Shown: one piece after another, positions 51,647-60,903 of the stretch
How positions within the stretch are numbered: the stretch's first letter is position 1
Layout of the letters: every line of letters begins with the position of its first letter
Source of the DNA: Ectobacillus funiculus
GTDB taxonomy: Bacteria > Bacillota > Bacilli > Bacillales > Bacillaceae_G
NCBI RefSeq assembly: GCF_042429435.1
Contig: NZ_JBHMAF010000034.1
Length of the DNA: 64,000 nt
Direction: 5' to 3' (one strand)
Program-made: the position numbers and the translations under genes
Notes under the pieces: model-generated
What the model was told of the DNA's origin: nothing
Databases searched by the model: none
Seen by the model: only the letters and a program-made list of their open reading frames with translations

Positions 51647-52279
51647 ATGAAAATTAATACTGTATTATTTGATTTGGATGGAACGTTAATTAATACGAAT
51701 GAGTTGATTATTGCTTCATTTTTGCATACGTTGGATACGTATTATCCGGATACATATAAACGGGAGGATGTGCTCGCATTCATCGGTCCTTCGCTACGTG
51801 AAACTTTTTCATCTATGGATCTGGAGCGTACAGAGGAAATGATTCAGGCGTACCGCGAATTCAATCATGCGCATCATGATGAGCTTGTGCAGGAGTATGA
51901 GACGGTCTATGAAACAGTAGAGCAGCTCGCAAAACAAGGCTATAAGCTAGGTATTGTTACAACAAAAGCGCGAAAAACGGTAGAAATGGGCTTGGATTTG
52001 ACAAAGTTACATCAATTTTTTGATGTCATTGTCACGATTGATGATGTCGAGCATGTGAAGCCGCATCCGGAGCCGATTGAAAAGGCACTGCGTCTTTTGG
52101 ATGCCAATCCTGCTACTACGCTCATGGTTGGGGATAATCATCATGATGTTTTAGGAGGCAAAAACGCTGGCACCAAAACTGCGGGTGTAGCCTGGACAAT
52201 TAAAGGGCGCGATTATCTAGCTGCGTATAAGCCGGATTATATGCTGGAGAAAATGAGCGACTTGTTGACTATTTTATAA
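51647..52279 (+). CDS. ppaX: Pyrophosphatase PpaX
   Basis: A 210-residue HAD enzyme that hydrolyses the pyrophosphate released by HprK phosphorylase activity. Motif I is VLFDLDGTLINT, followed by the small helical cap; motif II is GIVTTK, motif III lysine in VKPHPEP, motif IV MVGDNHHDVLGGKNAG. The frame opens at 51587, but AAAGGAATGG before ATG 51647 and family alignment support the later start. Position after lgt and before yvoF is conserved in bacilli. Confidence 0.94.
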   Translation: MKINTVLFDLDGTLINTNELIIASFLHTLDTYYPDTYKREDVLAFIGPSLRETFSSMDLERTEEMIQAYREFNHAHHDELVQEYETVYETVEQLAKQGYKLGIVTTKARKTVEMGLDLTKLHQFFDVIVTIDDVEHVKPHPEPIEKALRLLDANPATTLMVGDNHHDVLGGKNAGTKTAGVAWTIKGRDYLAAYKPDYMLEKMSDLLTIL

Positions 52280-52294
52280 CGAGGAGAGAAGGCT

Positions 52295-52798
52295 GTGAGG
52301 CGGACGACGCGGTACCCTGTAAATGGTGCGAACTCGCTATGGCAGATATATCAAACTGTATCCTTTTGGAAGGTGGTCAAAACCTTTATCATTATTCAAA
52401 TAGCGCGGTATACGCCGTTTTTGAATGTGAAAAACTGGCTGTACCGCACCTTCTTGCGTATGGAAATTGGTGAGCAAACAGCCTTTGCGCTTATGGCTAT
52501 GCCTGATACGATGTTTCCAGAAAAAATTAAGGTTGGCCGCAATACAATCATTGGCTACAATACAACGATTTTGGCGCATGAGTATTTAGTGACCGAATAT
52601 CGTCTGGGAGATGTAATCATTGGCGATGAGGTAATGATTGGAGCAAATACAACGATTTTGCCGGGTGTCGTGATTGGTGACGGCGCTGTTGTATCGGCTG
52701 GTACACTTGTACATAAGGATGTTCCAGCAGGAGCTTTTGTCGGTGGGAATCCGATGCAAATCATTTATACAAGAGAAGAGATGGCTAGGCGTACATAA
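52295..52798 (+). CDS. yvoF: Left-handed beta-helix acetyltransferase YvoF
   Basis: A 167-residue acyltransferase of the hexapeptide-repeat type. After an N-terminal region with a hydrophobic segment, hexapeptide turns are visible: KVGRNTIIGYNTTILAHEYL, IIGDEVMIGANTTILPGVVI, then GDGAVVSAGTLVHKDVPAGAFVGGNPMQII, the usual end. The acceptor is unknown. It starts at GTG 52295 behind CGAGGAGAG, 16 bases after ppaX, so it is in the same operon. In B. subtilis a his operon follows; it is absent here. Confidence 0.9.
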   Translation: MRRTTRYPVNGANSLWQIYQTVSFWKVVKTFIIIQIARYTPFLNVKNWLYRTFLRMEIGEQTAFALMAMPDTMFPEKIKVGRNTIIGYNTTILAHEYLVTEYRLGDVIIGDEVMIGANTTILPGVVIGDGAVVSAGTLVHKDVPAGAFVGGNPMQIIYTREEMARRT

Positions 52799-52837
52799 TA
52801 AAGCAATCGGCAGGTAGTCGATTGCTTTTATCATTTT

Positions 52838-52885
52838 CTGAGAGGATAAATTTTTGGCCGGGGGACGATTCGACGCAGTGAGGTA
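52838..52885 (+). repeat. Family-1 repeat, decayed 5' fragment
   Basis: CTGAGAGGATAAATTTTTGG followed by GATTCGACGCAGTGAGG; the 3' two-thirds is lost. Confidence 0.5.
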
Positions 52886-53035
52886 AAAGAGCCTTCTAGG
52901 GCGGTATCTGCACGTATTGTATAAAACTCCATAATCTGTATATAATATATTGTTTTGTTTTCTTAGGAATCGTTTATACTTATAATTAAAGATACTGTGG
53001 ATTTCGTGTGGGACAAAGAGAAAAGTGGAGGTTTT

Positions 53036-54562
53036 ATGGGGAAAAATGAAAGAGTGCGAGAAGTGAAGGGACAAGTTGTGACCTTCCATCAGTCTGCCGA
53101 ATTTTTTTATGAAAGAGGCATGAAAGCATATCGGCGCAATAATCTGCAAGAGGCAGTTAAATATTTAAAGAGAGCAGTGGACGTGAAGAAGGAGCCATTT
53201 ATGTTATGTCAGTTGGCCATTACTTTATCCGAGGTTGGAGAGTACCACGAGTCTAATCAAATTTTCTCGGCGGTGTTACGTGCGGATTCTACTGTGAAGG
53301 AATGCCATTATTTTATGGCAAATAATTATGCATATCTTGGGTTGTTTCAGCAGGCCAAGAAATATGCTCAGCGTTATTTGGAGACGGCGGAAGAGGAAGA
53401 ATTCGTCGAGGAAGCATTGGATTTGCTCGATTTGATTGCTGAGGAAGAAGGCGGAGCAGAGTTCGAGGACGAGGACGAGCTTATTCTTATGCAGGAAGAA
53501 GCAAATGGATATATCCGCAATGGAAGGTTAGAGGAGGCGATTGCGGTTTTACAGGATATCATCGCTGGATATCCGGAATTTTGGGCTGCTTATAACAACT
53601 TGGCGATCGTTCGCTTTCAGCTTGGGGATGTTGAGGGAGCACTTCAAATTTGCGAGGAAGTATTGGAAAAAAATCCGGGGAATTTGCATGCTTTGTGCAA
53701 TAACGTTATTTTCTTTTATGCCATCGGCCGTCAAAAGCAGGTTGAGGAACTGGCGAAGGGACTGGAGCGTGTGTACCCGATTTTGACGGAGCATCGCTTT
53801 AAATTAGGAACAACGTTTGCGACAATCGGGCATTTTGAGCTTGCGTATAAATGGTTGAAGCTGCTCAGACGTCGTGGTTATGAAGGAGATGTTAGCTATT
53901 ATTACTGGCTTGCATATTCCGCTTATATGGTTGGCGATGAGCAGATGGCTGAAAAGGTATGGAAGCAGGTGATTGACCTGTATCCGGAAAGAGAAGGCAA
54001 GGAGCCTTGGAGAGCCGCCGATTTTACAGAGGACGGACCTCACCAGCAGGCTTTACTCATGCAGCTGAAATATTCGTTTGAGGAAGAGGAAACGATGCAG
54101 GGGAAAATGCTTGCGCTCTATTTAATGAATGAGCTGCAGACGGAAGAAAAGGCGGATGTTTTTTTGCGTATTGCACAATTATCTTCTGAATTTGGGATTC
54201 TTTCTCGGTGGGCACGTTATTTCTTCTTAAAGACGGTTGGTCAAACAGTAGATAGAGATTTAGAAATGTTTGAGCAGTGTGCACAGGTCGCGAATGTCTT
54301 ATACAGCTATACACGAAAAGATGATGAGTTAATTGAGGAGTGCTTGCAGTTTTGGTTTTATACGTTTTTGCATCTTTATGAGAAGAGTACAAGATTGTCT
54401 AATGCATCTGCCTGGTCAGCCGCTGTTGAGTATCTTGTACGCAGTGACCTAAAGAAAAACATGACACAAGCCGAAATTGGAAATATATATAATGTGTCAG
54501 TATCAACTGTCCGTAAATATGTGCAGACGTTAAAACAGGTCTTTAGGGAGACAAATCAGTAG
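53036..54562 (+). CDS. TPR-repeat protein, YvcD-like
   Basis: A 508-residue soluble protein made mostly of tetratricopeptide repeats, e.g. EFFYERGMKAYRRNNLQEAVKYLKRAV, then NGRLEEAIAVLQDIIAGYPEFWAAYNNLAIVRFQLGDVEGALQICEEVLEKNP. The last 35 residues look like a helix-turn-helix (MTQAEIGNIYNVSVSTVRKYVQTLK). This suggests a protein-interaction scaffold with possible DNA binding; no function is established. ATG 53036 with GTGGAGG is chosen over 52997. Position before trxB corresponds to yvcD of B. subtilis. Confidence 0.85.
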   Translation: MGKNERVREVKGQVVTFHQSAEFFYERGMKAYRRNNLQEAVKYLKRAVDVKKEPFMLCQLAITLSEVGEYHESNQIFSAVLRADSTVKECHYFMANNYAYLGLFQQAKKYAQRYLETAEEEEFVEEALDLLDLIAEEEGGAEFEDEDELILMQEEANGYIRNGRLEEAIAVLQDIIAGYPEFWAAYNNLAIVRFQLGDVEGALQICEEVLEKNPGNLHALCNNVIFFYAIGRQKQVEELAKGLERVYPILTEHRFKLGTTFATIGHFELAYKWLKLLRRRGYEGDVSYYYWLAYSAYMVGDEQMAEKVWKQVIDLYPEREGKEPWRAADFTEDGPHQQALLMQLKYSFEEEETMQGKMLALYLMNELQTEEKADVFLRIAQLSSEFGILSRWARYFFLKTVGQTVDRDLEMFEQCAQVANVLYSYTRKDDELIEECLQFWFYTFLHLYEKSTRLSNASAWSAAVEYLVRSDLKKNMTQAEIGNIYNVSVSTVRKYVQTLKQVFRETNQ

Positions 54563-54654
54563 AAAAAAGATATGGCATGGCAGTATAATGAACCTGTAAA
54601 TGGAGAGCACAGAAGAAGTGTATGACCTTGATGTCGGAATAAGGAGTGAACAAA

Positions 54655-55608
54655 GTGGCTGAAGAAAAGATTTATGACGTTATTATTATCGGAGCTGGAC
54701 CAGCAGGAATGACTGCTGCGCTGTATACGTCCCGGGCGAATTTGTCTACATTAATGATTGAACGTGGTATTCCAGGCGGACAAATGGCTAACACAGAGGA
54801 AGTGGAAAACTATCCTGGCTATGATCATATTTTAGGACCGGAGTTGTCGAACAAAATGTTCGAGCATGCGAAAAAATTCGGTGCGGAGTATGGCTACGGT
54901 GATGTGAAGGAAATCATCGACGGTAAGGAATATAAAACCGTGGTTGCAGGCAAGAAAGAATATAAGGCACGTGCGGTGATTATCACAAGTGGTGCAGAGT
55001 ATAAGAAAATCGGTGTTCCTGGTGAAAAAGAGCTAGGAGGTCGCGGGGTATCGTATTGCGCAGTATGCGACGGCGCATTCTTTAAAGGAAGAGAGCTTGT
55101 TGTTGTTGGCGGTGGGGATTCTGCTGTTGAGGAAGGTGTGTACTTAACACGCTTTGCAACAAAGGTTACAATTGTCCATCGCCGCGATAAGCTGCGTGCG
55201 CAAAAGATTTTGCAGGACCGCGCTTTTGCCAATGACAAAATCTCCTTCGTTTGGAATCATACTGTCAAGGAAATCAACGAAGCGGGCGGAAAGGTTGGCA
55301 GCCTCACATTAACAGATGTTAACACGGGAGCAGAACAAGAATTCAAGGCAGACGGGGTGTTTGTCTATGTTGGCATGCTGCCGCTATCCAAGCCGTTTGA
55401 AGCGTTAGGGATTACAAATGAAAATGGCTACATCGAAACAAATGACCGCATGGAAACACGTGTACCAGGTATTTTTGCGGCGGGAGATGTGCGTGAGAAG
55501 GCACTTCGTCAAATTGTAACAGCAACAGGCGATGGCAGCATCGCGGCACAGACAGCGCAACATTATATTGAAGAGCTTAAGGAAGAATTGAAAGTAACGA
55601 AACAGTAG
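54655..55608 (+). CDS. trxB: Thioredoxin reductase
   Basis: A 317-residue flavoenzyme that passes electrons from NADPH to thioredoxin. FAD motif IIGAGPAGMTAALYTSR, redox disulfide CAVC in SYCAVCDGAFF, NADPH motif VVGGGDSAVEEG and the C-terminal FAD loop GIFAAGDVREKALRQ are all present. AAGGAG lies eight bases before GTG 54655, giving the expected start MAEEKIYDVIIIG; the upstream GTG 54646 sits within the ribosome site. Confidence 0.97.
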   Translation: MAEEKIYDVIIIGAGPAGMTAALYTSRANLSTLMIERGIPGGQMANTEEVENYPGYDHILGPELSNKMFEHAKKFGAEYGYGDVKEIIDGKEYKTVVAGKKEYKARAVIITSGAEYKKIGVPGEKELGGRGVSYCAVCDGAFFKGRELVVVGGGDSAVEEGVYLTRFATKVTIVHRRDKLRAQKILQDRAFANDKISFVWNHTVKEINEAGGKVGSLTLTDVNTGAEQEFKADGVFVYVGMLPLSKPFEALGITNENGYIETNDRMETRVPGIFAAGDVREKALRQIVTATGDGSIAAQTAQHYIEELKEELKVTKQ

Positions 55609-55740
55609 TATATTGGTAATAGTTCTATCATGCTGCTGTAAATGTAACGCAATATAAATAGGGTATAGTATAGATGGCAAGTACCCCCACTTATTTTATT
55701 ATATGCAGAGCATAGGCAATAACGCTTATGCTCTTTTTTT

Positions 55741-55876
55741 TGCACTGTAAGAAAGTATAAATTTCCAGCTGGAAGCCAATTCAACGCAATCGGAAATTTT
55801 AAGAATACAGTATAAGTAGGGCTACGCCGCTGTCTTCGCCCAAGGGCAGGGCTCGCCAATCGGCGAGTTTTCTTTA
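55741..55876 (+). repeat. Family-1 repeat, full unit
   Basis: First unit of an array; the loop reads TTCAACGCAATC. Followed immediately by the next unit. Confidence 0.85.
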
Positions 55877-56205
55877 CACTGTAAGAAAGTATAAATTTCC
55901 AGCTAGAAGTGAATTCAACGCAGTCGGAAATTTTAGGGATACAGTATAAGTGCAANNNNNNNNNNNNNNNNNNNNNNNNNNNNNNNNNNNNNNNNNNNNN
56001 NNNNNNNNNNNNNNNNNNNNNNNNNNNNNNNNNNNNNNNNNNNNNNNNNNNNNNNNNNNNNNNNNNCACTGTAAGAAAGTATAAATTTCCAGCTAGAAGT
56101 GAATTCAACGCAGTCGGAAATTTTAGGGATACAGTATAAGTGCAACTACGCCTCTGTCTTCGCCCAAGGGCAGGGCTCGCCAATCGGCGAGTTTTCTTTA
56201 TTATC
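55877..56205 (+). repeat. Family-1 array interrupted by the assembly gap
   Basis: A unit starts at 55877 and runs 79 bases into the gap; after the gap an identical 79 bases restart at 56067 and continue to the hairpin and TTTTCTTT at about 56205. Confidence 0.8.
55956..56066. other. Assembly gap (111 N)
   Basis: Unknown bases. Sequence before (55877-55955) and after (56067-56145) is identical, so the true content may be one or more repeat units or nothing at all. Confidence 0.98.
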
Positions 56206-56410
56206 TTGCAATTTTATCGGGAGCTTGCTTGAAAGTGAGGGATACAATTACATATTAAGCAGAAAATGTTCAATTTTTATATTTATTTGCATTTTTACTT
56301 ATTCTCTCGGCACCCTCTCCATTCATTGTGACAAACCGGAATTGATAGTATAATGGAACGTAAGCATAGGCAGAAAGCGGTGCGGTTTGCCGCTTATACA
56401 ACTGAGGTGA

Positions 56411-56875
56411 ATGAGTTTGCAAAGAGTAGCGAACTGCGTATTATTAAAAGACAATCAAATACTTTTGCTGCAAAAGCCGCGCCGCAACTGGTGGGTGGCT
56501 CCGGGAGGAAAGATGGAGCGCGGTGAAACCATTCGTGAAGCTGTCGTGCGTGAATACAGGGAGGAAACCGGGATCTATTTAAAGAATCCTTCTTTAAAGG
56601 GTGTATTCACATTTGTTATCAAGGAGAACGATAAGGTTGTCTCGGAGTGGATGATGTTTTCCTTTCTTGCTACTGATTTTACTGGCGGGAACAAGCCGCA
56701 AAGCGAGGAAGGGATTCTGCAGTGGCATCTTTTGGCTGATGTTGACTCCTTGCCGATGGCTCCGGGTGATTATCATATTATTGATTACTTGCTTCAAGGA
56801 AGCGGCATGATTTATGGAACGTTTGTATATACGCCTAATTTTGAACTGCTGTCATATCGCTTAGACCCTAGTTGA
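56411..56875 (+). CDS. yvcI: NUDIX hydrolase YvcI
   Basis: A 154-residue NUDIX hydrolase of uncertain substrate, probably a nucleotide derivative. The NUDIX box GGKMERGETIREAVVREYREETGI is complete with its catalytic glutamates. The start ATG has TGAGGTGA upstream. It is the first gene of the conserved cluster yvcI-rapZ-yvcK-whiA-crh; rapZ begins about 25 bases after its stop. Confidence 0.93.
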   Translation: MSLQRVANCVLLKDNQILLLQKPRRNWWVAPGGKMERGETIREAVVREYREETGIYLKNPSLKGVFTFVIKENDKVVSEWMMFSFLATDFTGGNKPQSEEGILQWHLLADVDSLPMAPGDYHIIDYLLQGSGMIYGTFVYTPNFELLSYRLDPS

Positions 56876-56898
56876 GTCTAAAAAGGAGGGAATCGGTT

Positions 56899-57780
56899 AT
56901 GAAACAGCAAAATGATATTAAAATGGTCATCATTACAGGTATGTCTGGCGCTGGAAAAACAGTAGCGTTGCAAAGTTTCGAAGACTTAGGTTACTTTTGT
57001 GTAGACAACTTGCCGCCTACACTCCTTCCGAAATTTGTGGAGCTCATGAGCGAAACAACTAATAAAATGGATAAGGTAGCACTTGGTGTGGATTTACGCG
57101 GTCGTGAGTTTTTTGACCATTTGTGGGGAGCGCTTGATGACTTAACAGAACGCACGTGGATTATCCCCAACATTTTATTTCTTGACGCAAAGGATAGCAC
57201 TCTTGTGTCACGCTATAAGGAAACGAGACGGTCCCATCCGCTTGCTCCTACAGGCCTTCCTTTAAAGGGGATCGAACTGGAGCGTGAGTTATTAGTTGAT
57301 ATGAAGGCACGTGCTAATTTGGTATTAGATACATCTGATTTAAAGCCAAAGGAGCTACGTGAAAAAATTACAGAGCAGTTTTCTACAAATGATCAGCATA
57401 CATTCCGTGTAAACGTAATGTCATTTGGCTTCAAATACGGCATCCCTATTGATGCGGATCTTGTGTTTGATGTGCGTTTTTTACCAAACCCGTACTATAT
57501 TCCTAACATGAAGCCGTTAACGGGGCTTGATGAAGAAGTATCTTCTTATGTTCTCAAATTTAATGAAACGCATAAGTTTTTGGAAAAGCTAACGGATTTA
57601 CTTTCCTTTATGTTGCCGCATTATAAAAGAGAAGGAAAAAGCCAGCTTGTTATTGCCATCGGCTGTACTGGAGGACAGCACCGTTCCGTCACGCTTGCTG
57701 AATACCTGGCGAAAAAATTGGGGAATGACTATAAAACGCATGTATCTCACCGTGATGTGGAAAAAAGAAAGGGACATTAA
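56899..57780 (+). CDS. rapZ: RNase adapter/nucleotide-binding protein RapZ (YvcJ)
   Basis: A 293-residue P-loop protein; in bacilli YvcJ hydrolyses GTP and influences competence, while in E. coli RapZ controls GlmZ small RNA decay. Walker A is ITGMSGAGKTVALQ, followed by FCVDNLPPTLLP; the C-terminal domain has VMSFGFKYGIP, DVRFLPNPYY and AIGCTGGQHRSVTLAEYLA, a conserved anion-binding segment. ATG 56899 follows AAAAGGAGGG; the longer frame from 56872 overlaps yvcI. Confidence 0.96.
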   Translation: MKQQNDIKMVIITGMSGAGKTVALQSFEDLGYFCVDNLPPTLLPKFVELMSETTNKMDKVALGVDLRGREFFDHLWGALDDLTERTWIIPNILFLDAKDSTLVSRYKETRRSHPLAPTGLPLKGIELERELLVDMKARANLVLDTSDLKPKELREKITEQFSTNDQHTFRVNVMSFGFKYGIPIDADLVFDVRFLPNPYYIPNMKPLTGLDEEVSSYVLKFNETHKFLEKLTDLLSFMLPHYKREGKSQLVIAIGCTGGQHRSVTLAEYLAKKLGNDYKTHVSHRDVEKRKGH

Positions 57781-57783
57781 TAG

Positions 57784-58743
57784 ATGGAGAGAACGCGACA
57801 TAGAAAGCCGAAAATTGTCATTATAGGTGGAGGTACAGGGCTATCTGTTTTGTTGAGAGGTTTAAAAAAGTATCCAGTCGATATTACAGCTATCGTCACA
57901 GTGGCAGATGACGGTGGAAGCTCTGGGCGTCTTCGCGACGAGCTGGAGATCCCGCCGCCGGGTGATGTGCGCAATGTACTTGTTGCGCTGTCGGATGTTG
58001 AGCCTCTCGTGGAAGCGCTCTTTCAGCATCGTTTTAAGACTGGAGATGGTTTGTCCGGTCATGCGCTCGGTAATTTGCTGCTGGCAGGCATGATTTCCAT
58101 TACAGGTGATTTTTTTCATGCGATTACAGAAATGAGTAAGGTACTCAATGTGCGGGGGCGTGTGCTTCCTGCGGCAAATCAGAGTACCGTCCTGCATGCG
58201 GAGCTTGAGGATGGCCGAATTGTAACAGGGGAATCGAAAATTCCTTATTTTGGAAAACGTATTCGTCGAGTATTTTTAACACCAGAGCAGGTCGAGCCTC
58301 TGAACGAAACATTGAATGAAATACGAAGAGCAGATTTAATTGTTTGTGGTCCTGGAAGCTTATATACAAGCATCCTGCCAAACCTGCTTGTCGAAAAAAT
58401 CGGGCAGGCAGTTGTGGAGGCACAAGCGAAAAAAGTGTATGTATGTAATGTGATGACACAGGCAGGAGAAACGCTTGGCTATACTGCAGCCGACCATGTT
58501 CAGGCACTGCACGACCATCTTGGCACAAATTTTGTGAATACGATTATTGTAAATAATGGAGACATCCCGGAAGAATTGCTTGAGAAATATAAACAGGAAT
58601 TATCAACGCCGGTTTTATGCGACAGCGAGCGTCTGCGGCAGCTTGGAATTGACATTATTGAAGCGGAGCTCGTGAAGTATGATGATGATGTTGTTCGTCA
58701 TGACACGTTAAGGCTTGCATCTATTTTATGTTCGCTGCTATAG
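57784..58743 (+). CDS. yvcK: YvcK/GlmR gluconeogenesis and cell-wall regulator
   Basis: A 319-residue protein of the YvcK/CofD-like family, which binds UDP-GlcNAc and stimulates GlmS to keep cell-wall precursor supply on gluconeogenic carbon. Glycine-rich start VIIGGGTGLSVLLRGLK, then TVADDGGSSGRLRDEL, GDVRNVLVALS, and LIVCGPGSLYTSILPNLLV are conserved. ATG 57784 is three bases after the rapZ stop, so translation is coupled; the ribosome site lies inside the rapZ end (AAAGAAAGGGA). Confidence 0.96.
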   Translation: MERTRHRKPKIVIIGGGTGLSVLLRGLKKYPVDITAIVTVADDGGSSGRLRDELEIPPPGDVRNVLVALSDVEPLVEALFQHRFKTGDGLSGHALGNLLLAGMISITGDFFHAITEMSKVLNVRGRVLPAANQSTVLHAELEDGRIVTGESKIPYFGKRIRRVFLTPEQVEPLNETLNEIRRADLIVCGPGSLYTSILPNLLVEKIGQAVVEAQAKKVYVCNVMTQAGETLGYTAADHVQALHDHLGTNFVNTIIVNNGDIPEELLEKYKQELSTPVLCDSERLRQLGIDIIEAELVKYDDDVVRHDTLRLASILCSLL

Positions 58744-58795
58744 CATGCATTGCTGTCTCTCGTGTGTAACTCATAAGAGGCAGGAGGTAAGTGAG

Positions 58796-59734
58796 GTGTC
58801 CTTTGCATCTGAAACAAAAAAGGAATTAACAAATTTAGAAAGTAAGGGCTGCTGTGTGAAGGCGGAGCTATCGGCGTTAATTCGCATGAACGGTTCCCTT
58901 TCATTTTCCAACCGACACTTTGTGATTGATATCCAAACGGAAAATGCAGCTATTGCTCGCCGTATTTATACGCTCTTGAAAAAAAGTTATGAAGTTACGG
59001 TAGAATTGCTTGTTCGAAAGAAAATGCGTCTGAAGAAAAATAATGTCTATATCGTCCGCCTTGTTGAAAAGACAAAAGAGGTTTTGGAAGACTTGCATAT
59101 TATCCACAACGATTTTACCCTCATCCATGATATCTCAAAGGAGCTTATTAAAAAGAAATGCTGCAAGCGTTCTTACTTGCGCGGCGCATTTTTGGCGGGA
59201 GGATCGGTTAACAATCCGGAGACATCTTCTTATCACCTCGAGATCTTTTCCCTGTACAAGGAACATAACGATGCGATATGTGAACTCATGAACGAGTTTG
59301 ACTTAAATAGCAAGACATTGGAGAGAAAAAAAGGCTATATTACGTATTTGAAGGAAGCAGAAAAAATTACAGAATTCCTGAATATTATTGGTGCACATAA
59401 TGCGCTGCTTCGTTTTGAGGACATTCGTATTGTACGTGATATGCGTAATTCTGTGAATCGTCTCGTGAACTGTGAGACAGCGAACCTAAATAAAACGATT
59501 GGAGCCGCATTGCGTCAGATTGAAAATATTCGTTACATTGACCGCACTGTCGGACTGGATTTTCTTCCAGGGAAACTGCGTGAAATTGCTGAGCTACGAG
59601 TGAACTTTCAAGATGTAACTTTGAAGGAGCTCGGAGAAATGGTATCAGGCGGAAAAATTAGTAAATCAGGTATTAATCACCGTTTGCGTAAAATCGATGA
59701 GATTGCTGATAAATTGCGGGCTGGTGAAATATAA
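58796..59734 (+). CDS. whiA: WhiA DNA-binding division/chromosome factor
   Basis: A 312-residue protein with an N-terminal LAGLIDADG homing-endonuclease-like fold (no nuclease function expected) and a C-terminal helix-turn-helix (VTLKELGEMVSGGKISKSGINHRLRKIDEIA). In B. subtilis it affects FtsZ ring assembly and chromosome segregation. GTG 58796 after GGAGGTAAG gives MSFASETKKELTNLE, the family start; the longer frame from 58715 is spurious and overlaps yvcK. Confidence 0.96.
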   Translation: MSFASETKKELTNLESKGCCVKAELSALIRMNGSLSFSNRHFVIDIQTENAAIARRIYTLLKKSYEVTVELLVRKKMRLKKNNVYIVRLVEKTKEVLEDLHIIHNDFTLIHDISKELIKKKCCKRSYLRGAFLAGGSVNNPETSSYHLEIFSLYKEHNDAICELMNEFDLNSKTLERKKGYITYLKEAEKITEFLNIIGAHNALLRFEDIRIVRDMRNSVNRLVNCETANLNKTIGAALRQIENIRYIDRTVGLDFLPGKLREIAELRVNFQDVTLKELGEMVSGGKISKSGINHRLRKIDEIADKLRAGEI

Positions 59735-59760
59735 GGAAATTAATAAAGGGGGAAACGAAA

Positions 59761-60018
59761 TTGGTTCAGAAGCAAGTAGAGGTTTTATTAAAGTCCGGAT
59801 TGCAGGCTCGTCCAGCTGCGTTGTTTGTTCAGGAAGCAAACCGTTTTCAATCAGATGTTTTTATTGAAAAAGACGGAAAGAAAGTAAATGCAAAAAGCAT
59901 CATGGGTTTAATGAGCTTAGCTGTAAGTGCCAACACTACCATTACTATTGTGACAGAGGGATCTGATGAGGTGGAAGCCTTAGATGCTCTCGTAAAATAT
60001 GTAAAAAAAGAAGGATAG
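59761..60018 (+). CDS. crh: Catabolite repression HPr-like protein Crh
   Basis: An 85-residue HPr homologue that acts in carbon catabolite repression as a CcpA coeffector. The residue at position 15 is Gln (SGLQARPA) where HPr has the phosphotransfer His, which is the defining feature of Crh; Ser46 (NAKSIMGLMSLA) for HprK phosphorylation is present. It starts at TTG 59761 after GGGGGAAACG. HprK, its kinase, is encoded 10 kb upstream. Last gene of the yvcI-crh operon. Confidence 0.96.
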   Translation: MVQKQVEVLLKSGLQARPAALFVQEANRFQSDVFIEKDGKKVNAKSIMGLMSLAVSANTTITIVTEGSDEVEALDALVKYVKKEG

Positions 60019-60137
60019 GGCAAAGTGTTGGAGTGGATTAAACGTCGTTAAGGATCGTATGCTATGAGGAATGGAGCGTTAAAACGGAGAAGGAACCAGG
60101 ACGTCTTAAGAATAGCTAGATAAGATTCGCTCCGCAA

Positions 60138-60176
60138 TAAAAAACAAGCAACCGAATTCGGTTGCTTGTTTTTTAT
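60138..60176. terminator. Bidirectional terminator between crh and clpP
   Basis: AAAAAACAAGCAACCG / CGGTTGCTTGTTTTTT perfect stem with an AATT loop, serving both convergent genes. Confidence 0.92.
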
Positions 60177-60760
60177 TATTTACGTTCAGTAACAATTTGG
60201 TCGATAAGACCATATTCCTTTGCTTTCTCAGCAGTCATAAAGTTATCACGTTCTGTATCGCGCTCAATTACTTCAAGAGGCTGGCCTGTTCTTTCAGCTA
60301 AAATCGTGTTTAATTTATCACGCAAGAATAGAATGCGCTTTGCTGCGATTTCGATCTCTGTCGCTTGTCCTTGTGCGCCGCCAAGCGGTTGGTGGATCAT
60401 GACTTCACTGTTAGGCAGAGCCAAACGCTTCCCTTTTGCACCTGCTGCTAGCAAGAAAGCACCCATAGACGCTGCCATGCCCATGCAGATAGTAGAAACT
60501 TGCGGCTTAATAAATTGCATCGTATCATAGATCGCCATGCCGGCTGTAATGGAACCGCCTGGGCTGTTGATGTATAGATGGATGTCCTTCTCAGGATCTT
60601 GCGCTTCTAAGAATAGGAGCTGCGCAACGATGGAGTTTGCAACGTTATCGTCAATTCCGCTTCCAAGCATAATAATGCGATCTTTTAAAAGACGGGAGTA
60701 AATGTCGTATGCACGTTCACCACGATTTGTTTGCTCAATAACTGTAGGAATTAAATTCAT
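60176..60760 (-). CDS. clpP: ATP-dependent Clp protease proteolytic subunit
   Basis: The 194-residue barrel-forming peptidase that works with ClpC, ClpX or ClpE to degrade misfolded and regulatory proteins. The catalytic triad is Ser98 (MGMAASMGAF), His123 (VMIHQPLGG) and Asp172 (TERDNFMTA). Its length is standard. On the minus strand GGAGGAATAC precedes the ATG. It is monocistronic, under a promoter with an overlapping CtsR operator. Confidence 0.98.
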   Translation of the reverse strand: MNLIPTVIEQTNRGERAYDIYSRLLKDRIIMLGSGIDDNVANSIVAQLLFLEAQDPEKDIHLYINSPGGSITAGMAIYDTMQFIKPQVSTICMGMAASMGAFLLAAGAKGKRLALPNSEVMIHQPLGGAQGQATEIEIAAKRILFLRDKLNTILAERTGQPLEVIERDTERDNFMTAEKAKEYGLIDQIVTERK

Positions 60761-60793
60761 TATGTATTCCTCCTTATTTAGAACTTACTTTTT

Positions 60794-60823
60794 ATGATAC
60801 AATTATGGTCAAGAAAGGTCAAA
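60794..60823 (-). promoter_or_regulatory. clpP promoter with CtsR operator
   Basis: On the minus strand TTGACC, 17 bases, TATCAT. On the plus strand 60807-60823 reads GGTCAAGAAAGGTCAAA, a CtsR heptad repeat (RGTCAAANANRGTCAAA) with one mismatch, covering the -35 box. Confidence 0.8.
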
Positions 60824-60903
60824 TGAAAACACTTATGGCTCATCTGAAATAATTAAGCCATACTTTTTGTATTCGTTGTAAAAGGAAAATTACCTTCTTT
60901 ATT

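Noticed and set aside
55563..56183. Minus-strand frame spanning the assembly gap
   Set aside because: It is family-1 repeat sequence plus N; the translation repeats the same segment and has no protein features.
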